Shown: piece after piece, positions 46,235 through 54,853 of the stretch
How positions within the stretch are numbered: the first letter of the stretch is position 1
Layout: each line of letters begins with the position of its first letter
Notes under the pieces: model-generated
What the model was told of the DNA's origin: nothing
The model's input: the letters and a program-made list of their open reading frames with translations, nothing else
Databases searched by the model: none
Virus record (IMG/VR): IMGVR_UViG_3300020185_000013
Location: 62,001-126,000 of that record
Strand: one strand, 5' to 3'
DNA from: a virus
Length of the DNA stretch: 64,000 nucleotides
Position numbers and translations under genes: made by a program

Positions 46235-49138
46235 ATGGCATTAAGTCCTCAATTACAGCAATTCAAGAGCTCTGGTGTTTACCGTCTTGAATTCGACAAA
46301 TCTCAAACCGTTAACATTCCGGCAGAGACTATTAGACTTGTTGTTGGACACTCAAAGAAGGGACCTTACAATACTCCTATCTTTGTAGAAGACACTGAAA
46401 CTTTTATTCAGATCTTCGGTTCAATTGATAAATCTTTAGAGAGAAAAGGAATGTATTTCCACAGATCTGCGATCGAAACTCTTACAAGAGGTCCTATCTT
46501 AGCACTGAACTTAACTTCAGCTAACGATACTGACAAGGCGTACTGGGTTTCTCCAACGACTAACGGTTCTGTTCAAGGAAATCCTGCTATCACTGGAGAA
46601 GCTCTTTATAGAGACATTTTTAACAGAGATAAGTTTTGGATTCCACAAGATGAAAAACTTCTAAACATTGCAGGAAATACTTCAGCAACGTCTGATAACG
46701 CAATTTCATTTACAAACATCAAACAAGATCCAATCACTGTAGTAGTTACTCAGGCTGGAGATACTAGAGGCTTTGATGTTACTGCAAGAGAATGGTACGG
46801 AGAAGGAAACGCTCCAGAAGGAGTTGACGATCTAGACTACATCTCAGATTACATGGTAGATGTTTACGTATTTAAAGGTAGATTCGTAACTTCTGAGTTA
46901 AACAACGATCCAACTTATGGTAACTACTTTAACTCGAATGGTATTATCCCTGAGCAATTCGGTGCATTCGCTAACCTAAGAGAAGTATCTCTACTAGCAA
47001 AATACACTGGTTCTCTAATTCCAGACTTCCAAGATAATGAAGGAAGACAATACTACATCGAGACAATCATTAACTCTGAATCAAGAAGAACTGGTCTTTT
47101 TGCAGCAGTTAACGAAGATGCACTTGATAGAATTGATTTCGTTGGTGAGGCATTCGATATCCACCAAGATTACGAAATGCTATCACATGTAGTTGTTCAA
47201 CAACAACCAAACCAACTAAACGATCCAAGAGCTGCTGCTTTTGAAAACATCGTTTCAGTTAATGGCGATACAATGGAAATCTCAGTAGCTGCTGGTAACT
47301 TTGCAACAATGCAAACTGCGGGTCTAGTTGCTGGTAACTTCTTAGTAGCATCAATTGCTGGCGAATACACTGAAATTCTTTCAGTTTCACACAATGCAGG
47401 TACAGGAATCGCAACAGTTGTTTGTGAAGACGATATCAGCAAAACTTACTACGAAAAATACTCAGCAGGGATCGATCCAGCTCCTTATGCTGCTGCAACT
47501 TTCGTAGGTTCAGACCTAGTATTAAACTACGCTGGTCCATTCACTGGAACTGCAGCAACATCTTACCACGATCTAGCAGCAGGAGCTTACTTACCTTCAG
47601 TTAATGCTGGAGAATATGCTAAAATCCTATCAGTTTCTGATGATGGTAACGGTACAGTAACTATCGTACCTGTAGGTAACGGTCAGTTCTCAGCAGATTT
47701 AGCTGACGCTACCGGTGCTAATTCACCAATGGATGTATATGACCAAGCAGTTAACACAGTATTCGATCTATTCGAAATTGGTGTTAATGAAAGAACATAC
47801 TTCTTCCCAAGCACTAGCGGTACTGGTTGGACATTTGAAAACGCAGCAACTGCTGGAGAATTCAAATACACTTACACTGTTCCAGCTGGACAGCCTGAAG
47901 ATACTCAAATTAAAGATGGTATCAAAGTTGGAATGTATCTTCCAATTCAAGGTAGCGATAAACTTGCAAGAATCCTTGAAATCAGAAGAAAATTCGAAGC
48001 TGGTGTAAATGGTGGAACTGATGATAGATACACCTACACATTTATCTGTCACAGAGACGTACCAGTAGAACCAAACTACGCGTTAGGTTCATTCAACTCA
48101 GCATCTGATGCTTACAAAACTTTTGTTCTTGAAGCAGCAGAAAATAGCGAGAAAACAATTAGCGAACTTCTAGCAGTTTTAATTCCAGGTAATGGAGTTT
48201 CTAACACACTAGCAGATAAAGACGCAATCACGTTCAGATACCTAGTAGATACTTTTGGTTCTTACGACTCGGCTAGCGGAATCTTAAACAAGAGAGAATT
48301 TACTCTACTTGCTAAAGAGAGACAAAATGTTTCTGCAATTCTAAACGCACCGATGGTAAAAGAATTTAAAGCTTCCATGGATCCATCATTTATCGATGAG
48401 AACACTGGAGAATTCAAGACTAGCTACATTCCAACTGGAGGTAACCTAAACTTGAACCCACAGTCTCTATATACTCTTCCATCAATCAACGATGGAGCTA
48501 GTTATGGATTCTACTTCTCACCAGGTCTAAACGTAGTAGAGAATGGAAGAACTAAAGTAATTCCACCAGCAGCATTCGCATCAAATAACTTTATTGATAA
48601 GTATACTGAATCTTTACCATGGTCGATCGTTGCAGGTCCAAGACGCGGAGTACTAAGCGGTAGTGGAGTACAAGGAGTTGAATATGCATTTGATAAAAAT
48701 GATAGAGATAACCTAGAGCCATTCGGAATCAACCCAGTTGTATTCGAAAGAGGTGCTGGAATCGTAATCAAAGGTAACAAGACTGCACAGCAAACAATTC
48801 AATCAGCATTATCTTCTGCTCACGTAAGAGAGGTATTGATCTACATTGAAGATGGTCTAGCTGCAATCTTACAGAACTACCTATTCGAGTTCAACACTGC
48901 TCAAACTAGATTAGAGATTAAAACTCTAGCTGACTCATTCATGGAATCAGTTAAGAAAGACCAAGGTATTTACGACTACAGAAATATCATGGACACTTCA
49001 AACAATACAACTGATGTAATTGATAACAATATGGGTGTCCTAGATACTTACGTTGAGCCAGTTAAAGGTCTTGAAATCCTAGTTTCTAGAGTAACAGTAC
49101 TAAATACTGGAGACATTGAATCAGGTAATTTCTCATAA
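46235..49138 (+). CDS. 18: Tail sheath protein (gp18-like), enlarged
   Basis: 967 residues, about 300 more than T4 gp18 (659). Contractile sheath subunit. The N-terminus (S-G-V-Y-R-L-E-F-D, then V-G-H-S-K-K-G-P) and the C-terminal domain (S-L-P-W-S-I-V-A-G-P-R-R-G, R-E-V-L-I-Y-I-E-D-G-L, then long helices) follow the sheath pattern. Extra length is in the middle: residues about 350-475 hold two related beta modules sharing A-G-E-Y-x-x-I-L-S-V-S, and a third looser copy (K-L-A-R-I-L-E-I) near 575. Such protruding insertions decorate the sheath surface in other phages. Own late promoter. Confidence 0.9.
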   Translation: MALSPQLQQFKSSGVYRLEFDKSQTVNIPAETIRLVVGHSKKGPYNTPIFVEDTETFIQIFGSIDKSLERKGMYFHRSAIETLTRGPILALNLTSANDTDKAYWVSPTTNGSVQGNPAITGEALYRDIFNRDKFWIPQDEKLLNIAGNTSATSDNAISFTNIKQDPITVVVTQAGDTRGFDVTAREWYGEGNAPEGVDDLDYISDYMVDVYVFKGRFVTSELNNDPTYGNYFNSNGIIPEQFGAFANLREVSLLAKYTGSLIPDFQDNEGRQYYIETIINSESRRTGLFAAVNEDALDRIDFVGEAFDIHQDYEMLSHVVVQQQPNQLNDPRAAAFENIVSVNGDTMEISVAAGNFATMQTAGLVAGNFLVASIAGEYTEILSVSHNAGTGIATVVCEDDISKTYYEKYSAGIDPAPYAAATFVGSDLVLNYAGPFTGTAATSYHDLAAGAYLPSVNAGEYAKILSVSDDGNGTVTIVPVGNGQFSADLADATGANSPMDVYDQAVNTVFDLFEIGVNERTYFFPSTSGTGWTFENAATAGEFKYTYTVPAGQPEDTQIKDGIKVGMYLPIQGSDKLARILEIRRKFEAGVNGGTDDRYTYTFICHRDVPVEPNYALGSFNSASDAYKTFVLEAAENSEKTISELLAVLIPGNGVSNTLADKDAITFRYLVDTFGSYDSASGILNKREFTLLAKERQNVSAILNAPMVKEFKASMDPSFIDENTGEFKTSYIPTGGNLNLNPQSLYTLPSINDGASYGFYFSPGLNVVENGRTKVIPPAAFASNNFIDKYTESLPWSIVAGPRRGVLSGSGVQGVEYAFDKNDRDNLEPFGINPVVFERGAGIVIKGNKTAQQTIQSALSSAHVREVLIYIEDGLAAILQNYLFEFNTAQTRLEIKTLADSFMESVKKDQGIYDYRNIMDTSNNTTDVIDNNMGVLDTYVEPVKGLEILVSRVTVLNTGDIESGNFS
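47290..47700 (+). repeat. Duplicated beta module inside the sheath gene
   Basis: Two copies (about 47320-47430 and 47575-47680) encode A-G-x-x-L-x-S-x-x-A-G-E-Y-x-x-I-L-S-V-S followed by a G-T-x-T-I/V-V strand. They are diverged in DNA but aligned in protein. Confidence 0.55.
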
Positions 49139-49139
49139 A

Positions 49140-49150
49140 GATATATAAAA
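49140..49150 (+). promoter_or_regulatory. Late-promoter-like motif GATATATAAAA
   Basis: GATATATAAAA immediately follows the sheath stop, 16 bases before the tail tube ATG (49166). Confidence 0.55.
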
Positions 49151-49165
49151 TAAAGAACATTAACA

Positions 49166-49723
49166 ATGGCATTACCACACTATAGAGAAGATCAAACAAG
49201 CAAGAAGAACAAACACTTCGAACCGGTACAGAGTAACCTGTTTGAGGTAAGTATTCTTCCACCAGATGGAGTAGCTGGCGCAGACCTATTACTCCAGCAT
49301 ATTAACTCGATCGGAGGTCTTGAGGCTTTATATCGTGAAGTTGCTGCAGTAGAACAAAAATACAAGTTCGCTACTAGATCTTATGCTGGTATGCCGGACG
49401 GTACTGCAGTTGACATCACAGTTAACTTCTCACTGAACCTTAATGATTCAAACCAAGCTTACGTTTATAAAACACTAAGAGAATGGTACAGAAAACAATA
49501 CAATCCAGAAACCGGTGAAATGGGTCTGAAAAAGGATTACGTTGGAACTCTTGTAATCGTTCAATTTAACAGAGCTGGTGATATCTACAGAAAAGTAACT
49601 CTAGAAGATTGCTTCATTACTTCCGCATTAGGATTTACTGGAGAGCTTAGCTACGAGACTACTGACCCTGCAGCTCTTGAAGTTGTATGGAGATGTGATA
49701 CTTTCTCTGAAGAAATTAACTAA
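49166..49723 (+). CDS. 19: Tail tube protein (gp19-like)
   Basis: 185 residues (T4 gp19 163). Forms the inner tube of the contractile tail. Recognisable segments: N-L-F-E-V-S-I-L-P-P, Y-A-G-M-P-D-G-T-A-V-D-I-T-V-N-F, the W-Y-R-K-Q-Y-N-P-E-T-G helix/loop and the C-terminal A-L-G-F-T-G-E-L-S-Y-E-T-T-D-P strand. Directly after the sheath gene as in T4, and closed by a strong terminator. Confidence 0.9.
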   Translation: MALPHYREDQTSKKNKHFEPVQSNLFEVSILPPDGVAGADLLLQHINSIGGLEALYREVAAVEQKYKFATRSYAGMPDGTAVDITVNFSLNLNDSNQAYVYKTLREWYRKQYNPETGEMGLKKDYVGTLVIVQFNRAGDIYRKVTLEDCFITSALGFTGELSYETTDPAALEVVWRCDTFSEEIN

Positions 49724-49737
49724 GATAGATAAGTAAA

Positions 49738-49770
49738 GGGGAAGGATCCTAGGTCCTTCCCCTCTTTTTG
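49738..49770 (+). terminator. Strong terminator after the tail tube gene
   Basis: GGGGAAGGA (49738-49746) / TCCTTCCCC (49754-49762), 7-base loop, then TCTTTTTG. Confidence 0.9.
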
Positions 49771-49801
49771 CACAGAAAACATATTAAAATATCAACATAT
49801 T

Positions 49802-50029
49802 ATGTCTATAAAAAATCATAAGTTAACTAAGAAACTTCAAGTTCTCTTAACGGAAGATGAAGTTACTCAGGTTAATAGACTGATACTGATGGATGCGATT
49901 GAAACTGAGACCCGTCCCATTTCCGTCAGTGCATTCATTAGAGGTCTCATACAAAAGGAATTAGAGAATAAAATTCCAGAACAAAGGTCAATAACTAAAG
50001 AACAAATTCGAAAAATCAATAACTCATGA
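49802..50029 (+). CDS. Small ribbon-helix-helix-like protein
   Basis: 75 residues. K-K-L-Q-V-L-L-T-E-D-E-V-T-Q-V-N-R-L forms a possible strand and helix, followed by I-S-V-S-A-F-I-R-G-L-I-Q-K-E-L, which resembles the second helix of ribbon-helix-helix DNA-binding proteins. It overlaps the next gene by 4 bases. In a tail-gene region it might instead be an assembly factor; the RHH reading is by pattern only. Confidence 0.5.
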   Translation: MSIKNHKLTKKLQVLLTEDEVTQVNRLILMDAIETETRPISVSAFIRGLIQKELENKIPEQRSITKEQIRKINNS

Positions 50030-51006
50030 GTGAAGAAATCAACAGAAATGGCGAAGATCTAGCAAGAGAGCTAGAAGCTAGAGAAAGACAAGCTTCAACT
50101 CCATCTGATCAAACTGCATCAATGGAAGAAGCAATTAACAAACAGGGCTTAGGTTCTGTTAACATGGACAAATTTAAACCAGATTCGGCAATTGCACCGG
50201 ATTTAGCACTGGGATGGTATGAACTACCAATGACTAGCCTGCCATCTGAAGGCAGATTTTACCCAGCGGATATGATAATTAAAATTAGATCTGCTAAAGT
50301 TGCTGAAATCAGACACTTTTCAACAATTGATGAAAATAATCTTTTAGACGTTGATGAAAAATTAAATGCAATTGTAGAATCATGTACAATGGTTACTTCA
50401 AAAACAGAAAGAGTATCATATAAAGATATTTGTGAAGAAGACCGTTTTATCTTAATTCTATCAATTAGAGATTTAACTTTTCCAGAACCTGAAAATAGTT
50501 TAAAGGTTGATTGGTCAGATAAAAATGGCAAATCACACGAAGTAGAAATTAAGAGAGAATACTTTGATTACTTTAGAATTCCTGAAGATATTGAAAAGTA
50601 TTATAGTGCAGAATCTAGAGGCTATGTTATTAGAACTAGAACTTATGGCGAAATCTTCATGAAACCACCATCAATTGGAGTAATGCAAGAAATCACTAAG
50701 TACATTAAAGAACGTAGAGATAAAGGTCAATCAATCGATCAATCGCTTATTCAAGTAGCTCCATATGTTGCTACAGATTGGAGAAGATTTAATCAAAAAA
50801 GACTTTTTGAACTAGAAGTAGAGATGAATGGTTGGGATAATAAAAAGTACTTATTACTTTATAAATTAGCAGAAAAAGTAAAAGTTGGTATTAAGCCAGA
50901 AATGACCTTAACGATTGAAGGCGAGGAGGCTTTCATTCCAATTAACTTTCGCGACGGCATCAAGTCTCTTTTCATTGTTCAAGATCTCGCTGGAGAACTT
51001 CTTTAA
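50026..51006 (+). CDS. Baseplate hub assembly protein (gp26-like)
   Basis: 326 residues. The segment L-P-S-E-G-R-F-Y-P, then I-K-I-R-S-A-K-V-A-E-I-R-H-F-S-T, followed by I-V-E-S-C and D-R-F-I-L-I-L-S-I-R-D-L-T-F, matches the T4 baseplate protein family that includes gp26. The N-terminal 60 residues are disordered and Glu/Gln-rich, making the protein longer than T4 gp26 (208). Location between tube and tape-measure-like genes supports a tail role. Confidence 0.6.
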   Translation: MSEEINRNGEDLARELEARERQASTPSDQTASMEEAINKQGLGSVNMDKFKPDSAIAPDLALGWYELPMTSLPSEGRFYPADMIIKIRSAKVAEIRHFSTIDENNLLDVDEKLNAIVESCTMVTSKTERVSYKDICEEDRFILILSIRDLTFPEPENSLKVDWSDKNGKSHEVEIKREYFDYFRIPEDIEKYYSAESRGYVIRTRTYGEIFMKPPSIGVMQEITKYIKERRDKGQSIDQSLIQVAPYVATDWRRFNQKRLFELEVEMNGWDNKKYLLLYKLAEKVKVGIKPEMTLTIEGEEAFIPINFRDGIKSLFIVQDLAGELL

Positions 51007-51061
51007 GATTAGGTTTTGGATTTATAAACACCTACATCTACAGCCAAGTGAACTTAACAAT

Positions 51062-51223
51062 ATGGAATACTACGAGTACCATTATATTGTCAAAGACCTT
51101 GCTGAATATGTTAAGAAAGAAAACGAAGCACAAAAAGGACAACAGGATCAAGCAGGCTCAGCAATGGGCAACATGAAGGTACCAAATATAAAAGTACCTA
51201 AAATGAGCGTTCCTAAATTCTAA
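51062..51223 (+). CDS. Small protein with K-V-P-K tail repeats, 53 aa
   Basis: 53 residues from ATG 51062; longer in-frame extensions upstream would overlap the gp26-like gene heavily. N-terminus M-E-Y-Y-E-Y-H-Y-I-V, a Gln/Lys linker, and a C-terminus of repeats K-V-P-N-I-K-V-P-K-M-S-V-P-K-F. The same tail type ends the 53861 gene product. By size and position it could correspond to the gp51/gp28-type hub helper region, but no homology is evident. Confidence 0.5.
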   Translation: MEYYEYHYIVKDLAEYVKKENEAQKGQQDQAGSAMGNMKVPNIKVPKMSVPKF

Positions 51224-51226
51224 TCG

Positions 51227-51256
51227 AGAAAGGAGAGCTTAAGCTCTCCTTTCTTT
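51227..51256 (+). terminator. Perfect palindromic terminator
   Basis: Bases 51227-51254 form a perfect inverted repeat centred on CTTAAG (arm AGAAAGGAGAGCTT), followed by TT and directly by the late motif at 51257. Confidence 0.85.
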
Positions 51257-51269
51257 GATATATAATACT
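51257..51269 (+). promoter_or_regulatory. Late-promoter-like motif GATATATAATACT
   Basis: GATATATAATACT abuts the palindromic terminator and lies about 31 bases upstream of the GTG start at 51300. Confidence 0.5.
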
Positions 51270-51299
51270 AGATTATAGGTCTAAAAATAAAAGAACACT

Positions 51300-53861
51300 G
51301 TGACCGAAAAGCAATTTACAGCAATATTATCACCGGCACAAAAGCTAGCAAGCGTTGCGTCAAATATTGAAGAAAAAGTAACTATGATGTATGAGCTTTC
51401 AGTAGAAAGCTTAAAGCAGAATGAAACACAAGTTACTGAATTAAAACAGCAAACTTCTATTCTTAAGGACATTAAAGACCTTTTAAAAGGTCAGAATAAG
51501 GTCATTAACGAAGGAGGTAAAAAGGGCAGTGGATCTTTTGCAGGGTTGGATAAGTTAAATAAAGACACTGTTGGTATAGCAGCAATGGCAATGATAGGAA
51601 TATCAGCGGCAATTGTTGCAAGTGCTGCAATGTTTACTTTAATCCCCAATGTTTCACCAGCACAATTATTAACGGCACTAGCGATTTCAGTTGCCTTTAT
51701 TCCAATGTCAATCGCATTTTCTAAGATTGCGAGTATTTTAGCAAGTGTAAAAGGAACAAAAAGTGCTACTCTACCAACTGGATTAAAGCTAACCGGATCT
51801 GATAATTCTGGATTCATGCAATTAGCAGGGGCTGCTCTACTTTCAATGGTAGGTATGTCATTTGCAGTCGCAATGTCATCTTGGATATTACAATTAGTTA
51901 TGCCAGTTTCAATGGCTCAAGTTGGTACGGCATTCTTTATAGGACTTGCAATGGTAGGACTTGCATATGGATATGCTCAAGTCGTAAAGGCTCTTGCTGG
52001 AGTTAAAGAAAAAAGAACTGGAAAGGTAAACTCTGGTGACATATTCTCAATGGTTGGAGGCGCTTTAATTTCAATGGTAGGTATGGCAGTTGCAGTTACC
52101 ATGTCATCTTGGATATTACAAATGGTTATGCCAGTTTCAATGGCTCAAGTTGGAACTGCATTCTTTATAGGACTTGCAATGGTAGGTATGGCATATGGAT
52201 ATGCTCAAGTTGTCAAGGCTCTTGCTAGAGTTAAAGAAAAAAGAACTGGAAGAGTTAATAGTAAAGACCTATTTTCAATGGTTGGTGGTGCGCTGCTTTC
52301 AATGGTTGGTATGGCAGCTGCTGTTACTGTATCTTCATGGATAATGCAAATGATTGTTCCAGTTTCAATGGCACAGTTGGGAACTGCATTTGCAATAGGT
52401 ATTGTAATGATAGGCGCAGCATATGCATATAGCTTAATTGCTAAATCTACTAAAAGATTAAAGATTAAAGACGTGCTTATGGCTACTGCTACAATTCCAT
52501 TAATTGCAATTGGATTAACTGCAGCTGCATGGATCTTTACATTTTTACCAGATACATTTAAAGCTCCTCCATTAGAATGGACTCTTAAGGCTGGAGCAGC
52601 ACTTGTTGTTTTTGGATTAACATTCGTTGCAATGGTAAAAACAGTAGCTAAACTACCACTCAAAGACATATTAATGGGCGTTGTTGGCATGGCTGCAGTT
52701 GCTGTAGGTATTCTTGCAGTTGCTTGGATCTTTAGTATTCTACCAGATACATTTACTGAAGTCCCAATGGGATGGGTACTTGGATCAGTAGTTGCCCTAA
52801 TTGGATTTGGTGTTGTAGTCGGTGTTATTGGTGCTATTATTATGGCTACAGGAGGTACTGGTCTTGCAGCAATTGCTCTAGGGGTTGTCGGAATGATTAT
52901 AATTGCAGCTGGTATACTTGCAGTTGCATGGATATTATCATATGTACCTGCTGGTAAATTGGCTGAGGTTGCAAAGGGGTTAACTGACGCGCTACTGACT
53001 CCAGTAAATGGTATTGTTGATATTCTTGCTCGTTTAAAAAATGAAATTGGAGTTGAAAATCTTGTTCCTCTTGCAGGAGGTATTCTTGCAATTTCAGGAT
53101 CTCTTATTGCTCTTGCAGCTGCCACTGCTGGAGTTGCAGTTGCTGGACTTGGAGCCTCTATTGCAGAAGCTGGATCAGCCATAATTAGTATGGTTACTGG
53201 AACTAAAAAACCAGATGGACCAATACAAATTCTAGAAAAATTGACAGACATGGCCTCGTCAATCCAAAAAAGTGCTAATGCCATGAAACCATTATCTGAA
53301 AGTTTTAAAAGTCTTATTGACCTAGCAACTGTCGATAATATCAATAAACTCAGAGACCTGTCGCTAGCTCCATTGTTGCTTCAAGGTCCAATGTATCAAG
53401 CGACTGGTATGCATATGTATCAATATTTTCAAGAGTACCCAAAATTCTTAAAAGACGTTGCAAAAGGTTTTGAAGCTATTAAAACTGCACAGTCTGGAAT
53501 GGATATGCAAATAATGGATAAGACAACTGAAATGATTAAGGCTCTTGCATATCTAAGTGAATTTGGAGGAGACAATGCAATGGAAAAACTTGGAGAATCA
53601 TTAGTTAATGCAGTTAGCGAGCTGTCAGAAATGATTAATAAGTTTGGATTTGAGATTGCTACTCAGACTAAAAATGGTGCTAAATCTTCAGGTGCTCTTG
53701 AAAAAGCAACGGGAGCTATTTCTAGCTTTGTTTCTAAATTTACAGGAGATGGTAGCGACTCTTCATCAACTCCTCAAATCTCTAACTCTGATATGGGAGA
53801 GGTTGTTGATGCAATTGAAGAACTACAAAGAATAGTTAAGAGAAATAAAGGATTTGCATAA
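51300..53861 (+). CDS. Tape-measure-like tail protein with tandem hydrophobic repeats
   Basis: 853 residues with a GTG start (51300), the only clear non-ATG start among large genes. N-terminal coiled coil (about 20-65), a Gly-rich linker, then about 450 residues of alternating hydrophobic helices. Three tandem units of about 76 residues share S-M-V-G-M, S-S-W-I-L-Q, P-V-S-M-A-Q-V-G-T-A-F and A-Y-G-Y-A-Q-V-V-K-A-L. Two further units (F-T-F-L-P-D-T-F and F-S-I-L-P-D-T-F) follow. The C-terminal 200 residues are helical and polar. Hydrophobic, repetitive, helical proteins in the tail region are typical of tape measures that set tail length; T4 gp29 is shorter (590) and sequence similarity is not evident. 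Confidence 0.6.
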   Translation: MTEKQFTAILSPAQKLASVASNIEEKVTMMYELSVESLKQNETQVTELKQQTSILKDIKDLLKGQNKVINEGGKKGSGSFAGLDKLNKDTVGIAAMAMIGISAAIVASAAMFTLIPNVSPAQLLTALAISVAFIPMSIAFSKIASILASVKGTKSATLPTGLKLTGSDNSGFMQLAGAALLSMVGMSFAVAMSSWILQLVMPVSMAQVGTAFFIGLAMVGLAYGYAQVVKALAGVKEKRTGKVNSGDIFSMVGGALISMVGMAVAVTMSSWILQMVMPVSMAQVGTAFFIGLAMVGMAYGYAQVVKALARVKEKRTGRVNSKDLFSMVGGALLSMVGMAAAVTVSSWIMQMIVPVSMAQLGTAFAIGIVMIGAAYAYSLIAKSTKRLKIKDVLMATATIPLIAIGLTAAAWIFTFLPDTFKAPPLEWTLKAGAALVVFGLTFVAMVKTVAKLPLKDILMGVVGMAAVAVGILAVAWIFSILPDTFTEVPMGWVLGSVVALIGFGVVVGVIGAIIMATGGTGLAAIALGVVGMIIIAAGILAVAWILSYVPAGKLAEVAKGLTDALLTPVNGIVDILARLKNEIGVENLVPLAGGILAISGSLIALAAATAGVAVAGLGASIAEAGSAIISMVTGTKKPDGPIQILEKLTDMASSIQKSANAMKPLSESFKSLIDLATVDNINKLRDLSLAPLLLQGPMYQATGMHMYQYFQEYPKFLKDVAKGFEAIKTAQSGMDMQIMDKTTEMIKALAYLSEFGGDNAMEKLGESLVNAVSELSEMINKFGFEIATQTKNGAKSSGALEKATGAISSFVSKFTGDGSDSSSTPQISNSDMGEVVDAIEELQRIVKRNKGFA
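51810..52440 (+). repeat. Three tandem ~228-bp repeats in the tape-measure-like gene
   Basis: Units begin near 51810, 52041 and 52269. Units 1 and 2 are nearly identical over long stretches (for example TTTCAATGGTAGGTATG and ATGCCAGTTTCAATGGCTC), unit 3 more diverged. The DNA-level similarity implies recent duplication. Confidence 0.75.
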
Positions 53862-54565
53862 TGGCAAATGACTCACTTCATTTTAATTCTCCAGGTAGCA
53901 CATTCTCTAAAATAAATGCGAATGGTAATCCAAGTGCAATTAATCCTCCACCAACTCAAATAACTTCTCAAATTGATACAACATCTGGCATAAATAAGTC
54001 AATTTCTCAGACTGAATCAGCAGCTGATCAAAAAAATGCTGAATATAGATCTATTAGAGAAAAAGAGATGGTTGATCCAAGCGTGCAGGCAAATTCAGAA
54101 ATTAATAATAATATTAAGAATCCTAAACCTGTAAACTTTGAAAACACAACAGATACTGATATAAGTCCGAAATATGGTAGTTTAGAGCCTCAACCTAGAA
54201 GTCCAAATATTGATATTATTGAAACTAAAACTTCAAGAAATAGTTCAGATACTGAACAGGGTTTGATAGAAAGGACTGCAATGTCAAAAATGAATACTTG
54301 GATGTCTGACGCTGGATCTAATTCTCAAGAAATCAAAGGTGTAGAACCAAAAGATCCAGATACAAAGACACAGAAGAGTAAAAAGACTGGAGTAGGAATG
54401 GTACCTGCTCTTGATAGAAATCGAGAGAAAACTTCTATTCCAGACTCTAATAAAAGACCTCAGCCTTCTAACCCTAACATTGGGAGCGGCCCAGCACCAA
54501 CAAAGCCAGTTGGCCCAAAGTTAAAAGTTCCTAAAATTTCTGTTCCAAAAATGAAACTACGTTAA
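53861..54565 (+). CDS. Disordered Pro/Asn/Ser-rich protein with K-V-P-K tail
   Basis: 234 residues, low complexity (Asn, Ser, Pro, Lys), no predicted globular domain, ending K-L-K-V-P-K-I-S-V-P-K-M-K-L-R. This tail repeats the pattern at the end of the 51062 product. It overlaps the previous stop by one base. Probably a tail or baseplate linker or assembly protein; the function cannot be assigned. Confidence 0.55.
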   Translation: MANDSLHFNSPGSTFSKINANGNPSAINPPPTQITSQIDTTSGINKSISQTESAADQKNAEYRSIREKEMVDPSVQANSEINNNIKNPKPVNFENTTDTDISPKYGSLEPQPRSPNIDIIETKTSRNSSDTEQGLIERTAMSKMNTWMSDAGSNSQEIKGVEPKDPDTKTQKSKKTGVGMVPALDRNREKTSIPDSNKRPQPSNPNIGSGPAPTKPVGPKLKVPKISVPKMKLR

Positions 54566-54570
54566 ATTAG

Positions 54571-54582
54571 CTCATATAACTA
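54571..54582 (+). promoter_or_regulatory. CTCATATAACTA promoter-like motif
   Basis: TTAGCTCATATAAC precedes ATG 54598 and shares CTCATATAA with the clamp (17592) and clamp-loader (37314) upstream regions. Confidence 0.4.
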
Positions 54583-54597
54583 CCAAACAGTTTAAAT

Positions 54598-54840
54598 ATG
54601 GTACTTACACAAAATAACGTTTACGACAGCTCAACAGTAGAGGCAAGCTCTTATAACTATAAAGAGCAAATATTAACAGTCTTATTTAATCACGCAACCT
54701 ACGTATACTACAACGTGGATGCAGAAGCATATCAAAACTTTGCGACTGCAGATTCTCAAGGTCGTGCCTTGAACCTGTTCATTAAGGGCAAATACGAATT
54801 TGAAAAAATTAATGAAACAAAACAGGAGGAAACTGTATAA
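54598..54840 (+). CDS. KTSC-domain protein
   Basis: 80 residues. The pattern I-L-T-V-L-F-N-H-A-T-Y-V-Y-Y-N-V, then Y-Q-N-F-A-T-A-D-S-Q-G-R-A-L-N-L-F-I-K-G-K-Y is characteristic of the KTSC domain, a small fold in phage and bacterial proteins of unclear role. It precedes the tRNA gene by 13 bases and shares a promoter class with clamp genes. Confidence 0.7.
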   Translation: MVLTQNNVYDSSTVEASSYNYKEQILTVLFNHATYVYYNVDAEAYQNFATADSQGRALNLFIKGKYEFEKINETKQEETV

Positions 54841-54853
54841 ATACTAAACGAAT

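Noticed and set aside
52205-53344. 379-codon open frame on the minus strand
   Set aside because: It is antisense to the repetitive tape-measure-like gene. Its Ala/Ile/Pro-rich low-complexity translation mirrors the Gly/Ala/hydrophobic codons of the + strand, with no promoter or recognisable domain.
51300-53861. Interpretation of the hydrophobic repeat protein as a host-derived transporter
   Set aside because: Its late promoter, position among tail genes, coiled-coil N-terminus and polar helical C-terminus fit a tail tape-measure-like protein better; no transporter signature motif is visible.
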